Part shown: piece after piece, positions 1 through 8,756 of the stretch
Numbering within the stretch: position 1 is the stretch's first letter
Layout of the letters: the number at the start of each line of letters is the position of its first letter
Source: Campylobacterales bacterium
GTDB lineage: Bacteria; Campylobacterota; Campylobacteria; Campylobacterales; QNZT01
NCBI GenBank assembly: GCA_015489185.1
Contig: WGAE01000008.1
Coordinates: forward strand, 1 to 9,011
Reading direction: 5' to 3'
DNA: 9,011 bases
Notes under the pieces: model-generated
What the model was told of the DNA's origin: nothing
What the model saw: only the letters and a program-made list of their open reading frames with translations
Databases searched by the model: none
Made by a program: the position numbers and the translations under genes

Positions 1-38
1 ATGTTGAAGTATTAAAGAAGCGGGTTTATTTAGCGGAG

Positions 39-58
39 GGGGAGTGAAATTACTCCCC
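39..58. other. Small hairpin over the rpoC stop codon
   Basis: GGGGAGT at 39-45 and ACTCCCC at 52-58 form a perfect 7-bp inverted repeat with a 6-nt loop that covers the last codons and stop of rpoC. In the minus-strand transcript no U-run follows (the next bases are CCTCCGC), so it is not a convincing terminator for rpoC. On the plus strand only three T residues follow. In many Campylobacterota rpsL and rpsG follow rpoC, and read-through to a gene beyond the left edge is likely. No start codon with a ribosome binding site for the next gene is visible in the remaining bases 1-49. Confidence 0.35.
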
Positions 59-3000
59 TTTAACCTGCAGTTTGACTTTTTGGTCTTTGTACATTCCTGT
101 ACCGACAGGAATCATGCGGCCGAGGATGACGTTTTCCTTGAGGTCTTCAAGGTGATCGGTCTTGCCGGCGATCGCCGCTTCTGTGAGGACTTTGGTTGTC
201 TCCTGGAACGATGCGGCAGAGATGATCGAATCGGCGTTGATTGCGGCGCGTGTCACACCGAGTAGTGTCGGTTCCGCGATTGCCGGTTCTCCACCCATTC
301 TGATGATCCGTTCATTCTCTTCACGCAGTTTACGTCGGCTGATCAGATCACCGGTAATGAAATGTGTATCACCGCTGTCGACGATTTTGACTTGTCTAAG
401 CATCTGGGAGACGATGATCTCAATATGTTTATCGTTGATCGAAACACCCTGACTGCGATAAACTTGCTGAATTTCACTGATCAAATAATAATGTAAGGCT
501 TTTTCACCCAAAATACGCAAAATATCATGACTGGAGATTTGCCCGTCGGTCAGCTTTTCGCCGACTTGTACATATTCGCCTGCGTGTACCAGGATTTGTC
601 TGCTTTTATCGACCAGATACTCTTTGCTCGTACCATCTTCACCGTCGATGATAATACGCTCTTTCGCACGCAGCGGTTTACCAAAGCGTACCGTTCCGGA
701 GATCTCGGCAATGACTGCCGGGCTTTTAGGACGTCTGGCCTCAAAAAGCTCTGATACTCTCGGCAAACCACCGGTAATATCTTTCGATTTTGCCGCCGCT
801 TTAGGAATTTTCGCCAATTCATCCGCCTGTTTGACTTCCGCACCGTCATCAACCAAAATCGATGTTTTCGGCTCAAGCACATACTTTTTCAATTCGCCGC
901 TCTCAGTTGCCAAAACGATTGCCGGTTTATAACCTGACGGGATATATTCGTTGATCACCAGACGTGTCTGTCCGAGCTCATCCACCTGCTCTGTTGCCGT
1001 GTGTCCCGGTTCGACATCTTCAAAGTGTACCACACCGTTCTCTTCCGCGATAATCGGTGTGGAATATGGATCCCATTCCGCAATGACCGTCTGTTCATCT
1101 TTTTCCGGTCTGGCGATCAGATCATCCGCTTTAACGGTTTCGTTATCGGCAAATTCGACAATCGATTTTCGTGGAATATAGTGTCTGACCGCTTCTCTTC
1201 CCTCATCGTCGGCAATAATTGCGAAAAGTCCTTTTTCATCGACTTTATGTCCTTTTTCGATCTTTTCGAAACGCTCAAGATAATCGCCCGTAAGCTGGAA
1301 GTATTTGATCACACCGTTTGCTTTTGCCGGAATCTTCTGAACCACCGGTTCACCGTCTTCGATCAGAAGTGTACTACCAAAGTGAATACGATTTGGAATA
1401 TTCCACCCCTCTTTGATCACTTCTACGATACTCTCCCCTTCTTCGACCATGACATCTCCGTCATAAGGCAAATAAAATTTACCTTCCATCTTTCCGCTGA
1501 TACCTGCAAGTTCATTAGGTTTCGCGACATCGTTTTTACGTAAAATAAATTTGACTGTATCGTTCTCACCGGTTACCTGGACTGACATCTCTTCATGGGC
1601 GTAATCGACGCGTACTTTACCTTTAAACGGCGCCTTGATTTTCGGCTCAACCAGCAAGACTGCCGCATTTCTGCGGTTTGCGACAATTTTTTCGCCTCTT
1701 GAATTGACGTACGTCTTCAAGTTATAAAAGCGTATGAAACCCTCTTTTTTTGCCACGACCTGACGATCCTGCTGTTCAGTCGATGCCGTACCACCGATGT
1801 GGAAGGTTCTCAGCGTCAGCTGTGTACCTGGTTCACCAATTGATTGCGCGGAGATGATACCGACCGCTTCACCTTTCTTGACCAGTTTCGCTTTACCAAG
1901 ATTCAGACCGTAACACTTCGCACAGACACCCTTTGGTGATTTACAGGTAATCGGCGTGCGAATTACCGCAGACTTAATACCAGCCTCTTTGATCGTCTGC
2001 GCCGCTTGCTCGTCGATGAGTGTTCCTTCGACAAACAGCACTTCGTTTGTAATCGGATCGATGATATTTTCCGCAAGCACACGTCCGAAAATACGCTCTT
2101 CGAGTGATTCAACGAGTTCACCGTTCATGCTGATTTCGGTAATTTCAATTCCTTCGTGCGTACAACAGTCATCTTCCGATACTTTGACGTTTTGACTGAC
2201 ATCAACCAGTTTTCTGGTCAAATATCCGGCATTCGCCGTTTTGAGCGCCGTATCCGCCAAACCTTTTCTCGCACCGTGGGTGGAGATGAAGTATTCCAGA
2301 ACATTCAACCCTTCACGGAAGTTTGAAATAATTGGCGTTTCAATAATTGACCCGTCCGGTTTTGCCATCAAACCCCGCATACCGGCAAGCTGTCTAATCT
2401 GTGCCGCGGAACCCCTCGCACCGGAATCCGCCATCATGTAGATCGAGTTAAATCCGTTTTTATCATTACGCATCAACTCCATCATCTCATTGGCAAGCTG
2501 GTTATTCGTATTGGTCCAGATATCGATAATCTTATTGTAGCGCTCCTGCTCGGTCAGCAAACCTGCGGAGAATTGTTGCTGAATCTCGAGCACTTTACGT
2601 TTTGACTCGGCAATTACCTCCGCTTTGTTTGGCGGTACGTTGATATCATCAATCGAAATCGAAATCCCCGCATCGGTCGAATATCTGAAACCGAGTGCTT
2701 TGAGGTTATCAAGTATTTCAGCAGTGTCATGGGTATCCCCAATTTTGTATATGTTGTCGACCAGGTTACCGATATCTTTTTTCTTCAGTACACGGTTCCA
2801 GAGATCTTCGGAAACATAATCAGGCAAAATCGATTTGATAATCATACGTCCTGCAGTGGTATGTACCAGGCGTCCGTCAATGACCGTTTTAATCTTCGCC
2901 TGAATCTCCAGTACACCTGCATCGAGCGCGACCATAATCTCGTCGATTCCGGAGAAGAGTTTATTCTCACCTTTAGCATTCTGTTTCTCCAGACTCAGAT

Positions 3001-4564
3001 AGTAGAGCCCCAGAACCATATCTTGTGTCGGAACGGCAATCGCTTTACCGGAAGCCGGCAACAAAATATTGTTGGATGAGAGCATCAAAATCTTACACTC
3101 TGCAATCGCTTCGCGAGAAAGCGGAACGTGTACCGCCATCTGGTCACCGTCAAAGTCCGCGTTGAATGCCGAACAGACAAGCGGATGCAACTGGATTGCT
3201 TTACCGTCGATCAATACCGGGTGAAATGCCTGAATGGAGAGTTTGTGCAGCGTCGGCGCACGGTTGAGCAGTACCGGATAGTTGTCAACCACTTCCTGCA
3301 GGCACTCCCATACTTCGTTGGTCTGCATCTCGATCATACGTTTTGCCTGTTTGATCGTCGTTGCATATCCTTTATCTTCAAGCTTCGCCAGCAGATGCGG
3401 TTTGAAAAGCTCCAGTGCCATTGTTTTTGGCAAACCGCACTGATCCATACGCAGATTCGGTCCGACAACAATGACGGAACGTCCGGAGAAGTCAACCCTT
3501 TTACCAAGGAGGTTCTGTCTGAAGCGTCCCTGTTTACCTTTAATGATTTCACTCAATGATTTCAGAGGTCGTTTATTGGCTCCCTTGACCGCATTGGCAC
3601 GTCGTCCGTTGTCAAAAAGCGCATCGACCGCTTCCTGGAGCATACGTTTTTCGTTTCGGATAATAATCTCCGGCGCATCCAGATCTACAAGACGTTTGAG
3701 GCGCGAGTTTCTGTTAATAACCCTTCGGTAGAGATCGTTAACATCGGAAACGGCAAACTTACCGCCGTCAAGTGAAACAAGCGGTCGCAGATCCGGCGGC
3801 AGAACAGGAAGAATGGTAATCATCATCCATTCCGGTCTGTTACCGCTGTTGACAAACGATTCAACAACTTTCAGACGCTTGACCAGTTGTTTCTTTTTCG
3901 CTTCAGACTTGGTCTCTTCCATCTCCTGTTTCAGTCGTTCAAGCGTTTCGATCAGATCAAACTCTTCAAGCAACTCTTTGACGACTTCACCGCCCATCTC
4001 CGCTTCAAATCCTGAGTCGCCGAAACGTTGCTCCAGAGACTGATACTGCTCTTCGTTCAAAACGTCATATTTTGCAACCGGTTTGGTGTTTTCATGATCA
4101 TAATATGCTTCACCCGGATTTTTGACAATATAGGCTTCATAGTAGAGTACACGCTCTAAATCTTTCATCTTGATGCCAAGCAGTGTACCGATTCGGCTTG
4201 GAAGCGAGTTGACATACCAGATATGCGCTACCGGTGTCACCAGTTCGATATGCCCCATGCGGGAACGGCGCACTTTGGATGTCGTTACCTCGACACCGCA
4301 CTTCTCACACTTGATCCCTTTGTAACGCATCTTTTTGTATTTGCCGCACAGACACTCGTAATCTCTGACCGGTCCGAAGATCTTGGCACAGAAAAGACCG
4401 TCTCTTTCAGGCTTGAGCGTTCTGTAATTGATCGTTTCCGGCTTTTTAACTTCGCCGTAACTCCATTCGAGGATTCTCTCCGGGCTTGCTAGCTTCAGCT
4501 TAAATGCATCAAAATCTCTCGGACGGTTCTCTTCATTAATCTCTATCGGAATCAGATTCTTCAC
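50..4564 (-). CDS. rpoC: DNA-directed RNA polymerase subunit beta' (GTG start preferred)
   Basis: Catalytic beta' subunit of RNA polymerase, 1504 aa from GTG. Numbering from that start: first zinc site Cys71, Cys73, Cys86 and Cys89, within one residue of E. coli numbering; sigma-binding coiled coil about 275-322; catalytic NADFDGD at 468-474, with Asp470, 472 and 474 holding the Mg2+; bridge helix about 758-789; second zinc site Cys800, Cys874, Cys881, Cys884; trigger-loop helix GEAVGIISAQSIGEPG, continuing to about 925; DITGGLPRVSELFEARRPK from 1262. Between 929 and 1261 lies a large insert at the place of the E. coli SI3 insert but longer. Cys801 replaces the usual Gly after the zinc Cys. 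The longest open frame begins at TTG 4582 and would add six residues (MKKEKR). GTG is preferred because AAGGAG precedes it by 6 nt and the product MKNLIPIEINEENRPRDF fits relatives. It overlaps rpoB by 29 nt, suggesting translational coupling. Ends in TAA; intact. Confidence 0.97.
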   Translation of the reverse strand: MKNLIPIEINEENRPRDFDAFKLKLASPERILEWSYGEVKKPETINYRTLKPERDGLFCAKIFGPVRDYECLCGKYKKMRYKGIKCEKCGVEVTTSKVRRSRMGHIELVTPVAHIWYVNSLPSRIGTLLGIKMKDLERVLYYEAYIVKNPGEAYYDHENTKPVAKYDVLNEEQYQSLEQRFGDSGFEAEMGGEVVKELLEEFDLIETLERLKQEMEETKSEAKKKQLVKRLKVVESFVNSGNRPEWMMITILPVLPPDLRPLVSLDGGKFAVSDVNDLYRRVINRNSRLKRLVDLDAPEIIIRNEKRMLQEAVDALFDNGRRANAVKGANKRPLKSLSEIIKGKQGRFRQNLLGKRVDFSGRSVIVVGPNLRMDQCGLPKTMALELFKPHLLAKLEDKGYATTIKQAKRMIEMQTNEVWECLQEVVDNYPVLLNRAPTLHKLSIQAFHPVLIDGKAIQLHPLVCSAFNADFDGDQMAVHVPLSREAIAECKILMLSSNNILLPASGKAIAVPTQDMVLGLYYLSLEKQNAKGENKLFSGIDEIMVALDAGVLEIQAKIKTVIDGRLVHTTAGRMIIKSILPDYVSEDLWNRVLKKKDIGNLVDNIYKIGDTHDTAEILDNLKALGFRYSTDAGISISIDDINVPPNKAEVIAESKRKVLEIQQQFSAGLLTEQERYNKIIDIWTNTNNQLANEMMELMRNDKNGFNSIYMMADSGARGSAAQIRQLAGMRGLMAKPDGSIIETPIISNFREGLNVLEYFISTHGARKGLADTALKTANAGYLTRKLVDVSQNVKVSEDDCCTHEGIEITEISMNGELVESLEERIFGRVLAENIIDPITNEVLFVEGTLIDEQAAQTIKEAGIKSAVIRTPITCKSPKGVCAKCYGLNLGKAKLVKKGEAVGIISAQSIGEPGTQLTLRTFHIGGTASTEQQDRQVVAKKEGFIRFYNLKTYVNSRGEKIVANRRNAAVLLVEPKIKAPFKGKVRVDYAHEEMSVQVTGENDTVKFILRKNDVAKPNELAGISGKMEGKFYLPYDGDVMVEEGESIVEVIKEGWNIPNRIHFGSTLLIEDGEPVVQKIPAKANGVIKYFQLTGDYLERFEKIEKGHKVDEKGLFAIIADDEGREAVRHYIPRKSIVEFADNETVKADDLIARPEKDEQTVIAEWDPYSTPIIAEENGVVHFEDVEPGHTATEQVDELGQTRLVINEYIPSGYKPAIVLATESGELKKYVLEPKTSILVDDGAEVKQADELAKIPKAAAKSKDITGGLPRVSELFEARRPKSPAVIAEISGTVRFGKPLRAKERIIIDGEDGTSKEYLVDKSRQILVHAGEYVQVGEKLTDGQISSHDILRILGEKALHYYLISEIQQVYRSQGVSINDKHIEIIVSQMLRQVKIVDSGDTHFITGDLISRRKLREENERIIRMGGEPAIAEPTLLGVTRAAINADSIISAASFQETTKVLTEAAIAGKTDHLEDLKENVILGRMIPVGTGMYKDQKVKLQVKGE

Positions 4565-7500
4565 CCTCTTCTCCTTCTTCAAAAATCTCTACATCAAGTG
4601 CCAATGATTTCAATTCGTTGGTCAAAACGAAAAATGTCTCCGGAATACCGGTTTTAGGTACATTTTCACCTCTGGTTATCGCTTTGTAGGCTTGCATACG
4701 CCCCTCAACGTCGTCTGATTTGATCGTCAACATCTCTTTAAGGGTATGCGCCGCACCGTATGCTTCAAGCGCCCAGACCTCCATCTCACCGAAACGTTGT
4801 CCACCAAACAGCGCTTTACCGCCGACAGGTTGCTGTGTAACCAGTGAATACGGTCCGGTACTTCTGGCGTGTACTTTTTCATCAACCAGGTGGTGCAATT
4901 TGAGCATATACATCACACCAACGTTGACACGCTCTTTCATCGGTTCACCGGTACGACCGTCGTAGAGCTGGGTTTTACCGTCCATATCAATTTTTGCAAG
5001 TTCAAAAAGCTTTCTGAACTCCTCTTCGGTTGTCGCTTCGAAAATCGGTGTCGCAAAACGAACACCTTTCGCCCAGTCACGTGCATAATCGAGCAACTCC
5101 TCATCGCTAAGCCCTTCAAGGAACTCTCTGCCCTGAACAAGTTTCGCGACCTCCGCAATCTCGATCATCTTCGCACGTAAATCTTTAAGCCACTCACCCT
5201 GTTTCTGCTCGAGTTGCTCCTGAATCTGTTGCCCAAGACGACGTCCGACAAGCCCGAGGTGTACTTCCAGAATCTGACCGATATTCATACGACTAGGTAC
5301 ACCCAGCGGGTTCAGTACGATGTCTACCGTCTCACCATTTTCAAGATACGGCATATCCATTTCAGGAACAATATTGGAGACAATACCTTTGTTACCGTGG
5401 CGCCCAGCCATTTTGTCACCCACTTTGAGCTTACGTTTTGTGGCAATGTAAACTTTAACCAGCTTAGTTACGCCGCTTGGTAGAATATCATCTTTTTCGA
5501 GAATAGAGAGCTTCTCGTCATGTTCAATACGCAGACGCTTTTTCTCTTCACGGAAATAGTTTTTCAGATCGTTATAGCGTTTTTGTGTCTCTTCATCGAA
5601 ACATTTAACGACATTGTTAAAAGCGAAACGGTTGATCTTTTCAAACTCCTCTTTGGGAATTTTTGTTCCCTTTTCAAACACTTTACCGTTAATTTCACAA
5701 TCTTCCGCAAGCGGTGTTTTTGACAAAAGAGAGTTGATCTGCAGCAACTCTTCACGGTCGATCATAAGTAATCTATCATGATGATCTGTATCGAGCGCCT
5801 CTTTTTCCGCTTCGAACGCTTCGATAGAGCGCGGATCTTTTTCATACCCTTTTTTCGTAAAGATTTTTACATCGACGACAACACCCTCTGTCGATTGCGG
5901 ACAGTAGAGTGATTTGTTGACCACGTGCCCCGCTTTTTCACCGAAGATCGCACGCAACAGACGCTCTTCCGGTGTCGGCTTCACTTCACCTTTTGGAGAG
6001 ACTTTACCGACCAGAATCATACCGGGCTTGACATAGGTTCCCACTTTGACGATACCGCTGTCATCCAGATGGAAGAGGTTCTCCTCTTTGACGTTTGGAA
6101 TATCTTTCGTGATCTCTTCCGCACCATCTTTGAGTTCACGCGCTTCAATCTCTTTTTCGTAAATATGCAGCGATGTAAAAGTATCATCACGAATCAACCG
6201 TTCGTTGACGACAATCGCATCCTCGAAGTTGTATCCGTTCCACGGCATAAAGGCGACCAGTACGTTTTTACCAAGTGCCAATTCACCTCTGTCCATACTC
6301 GGACCGTCGGCAATCACCTGTCCCGCTTCGACACGATCACCTTTTTTGACAATCGGTACCTGTGTAAAAGAGGTATTTTGGTTGGTACGCATATTTTTAT
6401 GCATCCAGTAGTGGTCGATATAGGCACCGTGTTCATCCTCACCGAGAATATAGATATTTTTTGAATCAACCTTTTCAACCACACCGCTGCGTTTGGCTTT
6501 GATTGCCTCCCATGCATCTCTGGCGACAATACTCTCCATTCCTGTACCCACAAGCGGAGCATCCGACCAGATCAACGGTACCGCCTGACGTTGCATGTTC
6601 GATCCCATCAATGCACGGTTCGCATCATCGTGTTCAAGGAAAGGAATCAGTGATGCCGCTACACCCATAACCATTGCGGAAGAGAGGTCGATATAGTCAA
6701 CTTTATTCTTTTCGATTAGCTTAATCTCGCCGTTAATACGGGCTTCAACAATATCTTCGACGATATTGCCGTCTGCATCAACTTCTGTGGAAGCAGGCGC
6801 CAATACTTTATCTTCTTCCTGCGTTGCCGTCATGTAAACGACCTCTTTGGTCACTTTCCCCTCTTTGACCACCAGATACGGCGCTTCAACAAAACCGAGT
6901 TCATTAACTTTTGCGTAACTTGCCAGTGTATTGATCAGACCGATATTCTGACCTTCCGGTGTTTCAACCGGACAGATACGTCCGTAGTGGGTCGGGTGTA
7001 CGTCACGTACCTCAAAACCGGCACGCTCTTTAACCAGACCACCCTCTCCCAGTGCAGAAAGTCTTCTCTTGTGGGTAATTTCACTCAAGGGGTTGGTTTG
7101 ATCCATAAACTGTGACAACTGACCGCTGGTGAAAAATTCGAGAATTGTGTTGGTGATCATCTTCGAATTGACAAGATCGTGCGGCATCAACTCTTCTATA
7201 TTCCCGCTCAGTGTCGAAAATTTATCGCGGATCGACTTTTGCATTTTGACCAAACCGGAATGCAATTCACCGGAAAGCAGCTCACCGATAGCGCGAATCC
7301 TTCTGTTTCCAAGATGGTCTCTGTCGTCGATATGTCCCTGACCGTTTTTGACTTTGATCAGATAACGCACCGTACTGATAATATCTTCTGTTGTCAAAAC
7401 GGTGACATAAGAAGGTATCTCCAAAGAGAGCTTATGGTTCATTTTCATACGACCCACTTTCGTCAGGTCATAACGTTCAGGATTAAAGAAGAGATCTTTG

Positions 7501-8699
7501 ATGAACTCTTTTGCCGCATCTTTTGTCACCGGCTCTCCCGGTCTCATAACTTTATAGATACGGATTGCAGCCAGATCGTTTTCATCTTCAAGTTCTTCCG
7601 TCTGACGCAAAAGTTTCATCATTTCGTTGTCCTGGACAAATGAGTTGATAATCGCATCATCAACACCCGGTGCCAAATCGTTTGCAATCTCAATCTCATC
7701 CAAGCCCATCTCAAGAATCTGTCCAAGTTTATTTTCATCAAGCTGTGTCAATGTTTCAAACAGGACTTCTCCACTTTCGTTATTGATAATCGGTGCGGCG
7801 AGGAAACGGTTCATCAAAATTTCAACAGGATACTCCAGCCATTCGATCCCCTCTTCTTTCATACGCGCTGCTTTTTTCGCCGTCAGGCGTTTTCCGGCAG
7901 AAACAAGCAGATTGCCATCTTTGTCACGCAGATCAAACTCAACTTTACCAAGGAAATCTTTTTCATTGAATCTAATCAGAAACTTTCCATCCGTAATTTT
8001 GATTTTTTGAATCGGATAAAAAAGCTTCAAAATATCCTGTTTACTGTATCCAAGTGCCCTGAAGAGAATCGTTACAGGTACTTTTCTTCGTTTGTTGATA
8101 CGAACATACAATGTATCTTTTGCGTCGTACTCAAAATAGAGCCATGAACCGCGGTCAGGAATAATTTGCGCTGTATAAAGCAGTTTGTTAGAAAGTGTCG
8201 AACTCTCCTCTTCTTTGAAGATAACACCGGGGCTTCTGTGAAGCTGATTAACCACAACTCTTTCGACACCGTTGATGATAAAAGAGGTTCTGTCGGTCAT
8301 AAGCGGGATATCACGAATGAAAAGTGTCTGCTCTTTGATATCTTTATAACCCGCTTTTTCACCGGTTTTTTCGTTTTTGTTCCAGAGAATCAAACGTATC
8401 TGCATTTTCAGGTGTACGGAATAGGTCAATCCTCTTTCCATACATTCTCGAATCGTATATTTGGGTTTTCCTATTTCACTCCCGACATACTCAAGCGTAA
8501 TACGGTTTTGAGGATCATGAATTGGAAAGACAGACCTAAATACTTTCTCAATACCACTTTCCTGATTTTTATCGCCGACTTTCAGAAACTGCTCATAACT
8601 CTTCTTTTGCAATTGCAAAAGATTGGGAACATCGATCTGCTTTGGTTTTTTGGAGAAATCTACGCGTAATCGGTTTCCTGACCGTAAACTGTTTAACAT
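4536..8699 (-). CDS. rpoB: DNA-directed RNA polymerase subunit beta
   Basis: Beta subunit of the core RNA polymerase, 1387 aa, close to the usual campylobacterial length. With beta' it forms the catalytic cleft, and it carries the rifampicin pocket. Visible landmarks: N-terminal MLNSLRSGNRLRVDF, typical of the phylum; lobe region with DRTSFIINGVERVVVNQLHRSPG (about 136-158); the rif cluster around 525-553 with SGQLSQFMDQTNPLSE and HKRRLSALGEGG; VRDVHPTHYGRICPVETPEG (564-583); GDKMAGRHGNKG (1094-1105), holding the conserved Lys1096 and Lys1104 near the active site; and FGEMEVWALEAYGAA (1303-1317) near the end. Two lineage inserts, about 235-350 and 955-1060, match the positions of proteobacterial beta inserts. 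The tail is strongly acidic (EEGEEGEESDSDRD). The ATG start is chosen because AAGG lies 7 nt upstream and the N-terminus fits the family. There is no frameshift or break. Its end overlaps rpoC in another frame. Confidence 0.99.
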   Translation of the reverse strand: MLNSLRSGNRLRVDFSKKPKQIDVPNLLQLQKKSYEQFLKVGDKNQESGIEKVFRSVFPIHDPQNRITLEYVGSEIGKPKYTIRECMERGLTYSVHLKMQIRLILWNKNEKTGEKAGYKDIKEQTLFIRDIPLMTDRTSFIINGVERVVVNQLHRSPGVIFKEEESSTLSNKLLYTAQIIPDRGSWLYFEYDAKDTLYVRINKRRKVPVTILFRALGYSKQDILKLFYPIQKIKITDGKFLIRFNEKDFLGKVEFDLRDKDGNLLVSAGKRLTAKKAARMKEEGIEWLEYPVEILMNRFLAAPIINNESGEVLFETLTQLDENKLGQILEMGLDEIEIANDLAPGVDDAIINSFVQDNEMMKLLRQTEELEDENDLAAIRIYKVMRPGEPVTKDAAKEFIKDLFFNPERYDLTKVGRMKMNHKLSLEIPSYVTVLTTEDIISTVRYLIKVKNGQGHIDDRDHLGNRRIRAIGELLSGELHSGLVKMQKSIRDKFSTLSGNIEELMPHDLVNSKMITNTILEFFTSGQLSQFMDQTNPLSEITHKRRLSALGEGGLVKERAGFEVRDVHPTHYGRICPVETPEGQNIGLINTLASYAKVNELGFVEAPYLVVKEGKVTKEVVYMTATQEEDKVLAPASTEVDADGNIVEDIVEARINGEIKLIEKNKVDYIDLSSAMVMGVAASLIPFLEHDDANRALMGSNMQRQAVPLIWSDAPLVGTGMESIVARDAWEAIKAKRSGVVEKVDSKNIYILGEDEHGAYIDHYWMHKNMRTNQNTSFTQVPIVKKGDRVEAGQVIADGPSMDRGELALGKNVLVAFMPWNGYNFEDAIVVNERLIRDDTFTSLHIYEKEIEARELKDGAEEITKDIPNVKEENLFHLDDSGIVKVGTYVKPGMILVGKVSPKGEVKPTPEERLLRAIFGEKAGHVVNKSLYCPQSTEGVVVDVKIFTKKGYEKDPRSIEAFEAEKEALDTDHHDRLLMIDREELLQINSLLSKTPLAEDCEINGKVFEKGTKIPKEEFEKINRFAFNNVVKCFDEETQKRYNDLKNYFREEKKRLRIEHDEKLSILEKDDILPSGVTKLVKVYIATKRKLKVGDKMAGRHGNKGIVSNIVPEMDMPYLENGETVDIVLNPLGVPSRMNIGQILEVHLGLVGRRLGQQIQEQLEQKQGEWLKDLRAKMIEIAEVAKLVQGREFLEGLSDEELLDYARDWAKGVRFATPIFEATTEEEFRKLFELAKIDMDGKTQLYDGRTGEPMKERVNVGVMYMLKLHHLVDEKVHARSTGPYSLVTQQPVGGKALFGGQRFGEMEVWALEAYGAAHTLKEMLTIKSDDVEGRMQAYKAITRGENVPKTGIPETFFVLTNELKSLALDVEIFEEGEEGEESDSDRD
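4571..4576 (-). promoter_or_regulatory. Ribosome binding site of rpoC, inside the rpoB acidic tail
   Basis: The minus strand reads AAGGAG, then six bases (AAGAGG), then GTG at 4564-4562. This is a near-ideal Shine-Dalgarno sequence and spacing for a GTG start of rpoC. It is built from the Glu and Gly codons of the RpoB tail. The alternative in-frame TTG at 4582 lies upstream of this site, so it cannot use it and has only weak purine sequence before it. The site therefore favours the GTG start. Confidence 0.7.
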
Positions 8700-8756
8700 G
8701 GGTCCACCTTCCAGAAGATTATTAAGTTTTGCATATATGACTTAGGGAGAATAATT

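Noticed and set aside
1..49. Start of a further gene at the left edge
   Set aside because: Neither strand shows a start codon with a ribosome binding site and an open frame here; the plus-strand ATG at base 1 is followed by a stop after four codons.
1001..1543. 180-codon open frame on the plus strand
   Set aside because: It lies wholly opposite rpoC, its translation resembles no family I know, and it has no clear ribosome binding site. A long intact conserved gene easily leaves open frames on the other strand.
4536..4582. Programmed +1 frameshift making a beta-beta' fusion protein
   Set aside because: The overlap has no recognisable slippery site or rare-codon pause, and rpoC has its own good ribosome binding site and start, so separate initiation explains the data.
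5925..6464. 179-codon open frame on the plus strand
   Set aside because: Shadow of conserved rpoB codons on the opposite strand; no recognisable domain or initiation signal.
8166..8669. 167-codon open frame on the plus strand near the start of rpoB
   Set aside because: Entirely antisense to the rpoB N-terminal region, with Phe-rich composition typical of a shadow frame. No evidence of expression.
8693..8734. 13-codon leader frame (MQNLIIFWKVDPC) overlapping the rpoB start
   Set aside because: It could be imagined as a regulatory leader peptide, but there is no Shine-Dalgarno sequence before its ATG, the length is easily reached by chance, and no run of regulatory codons is present.
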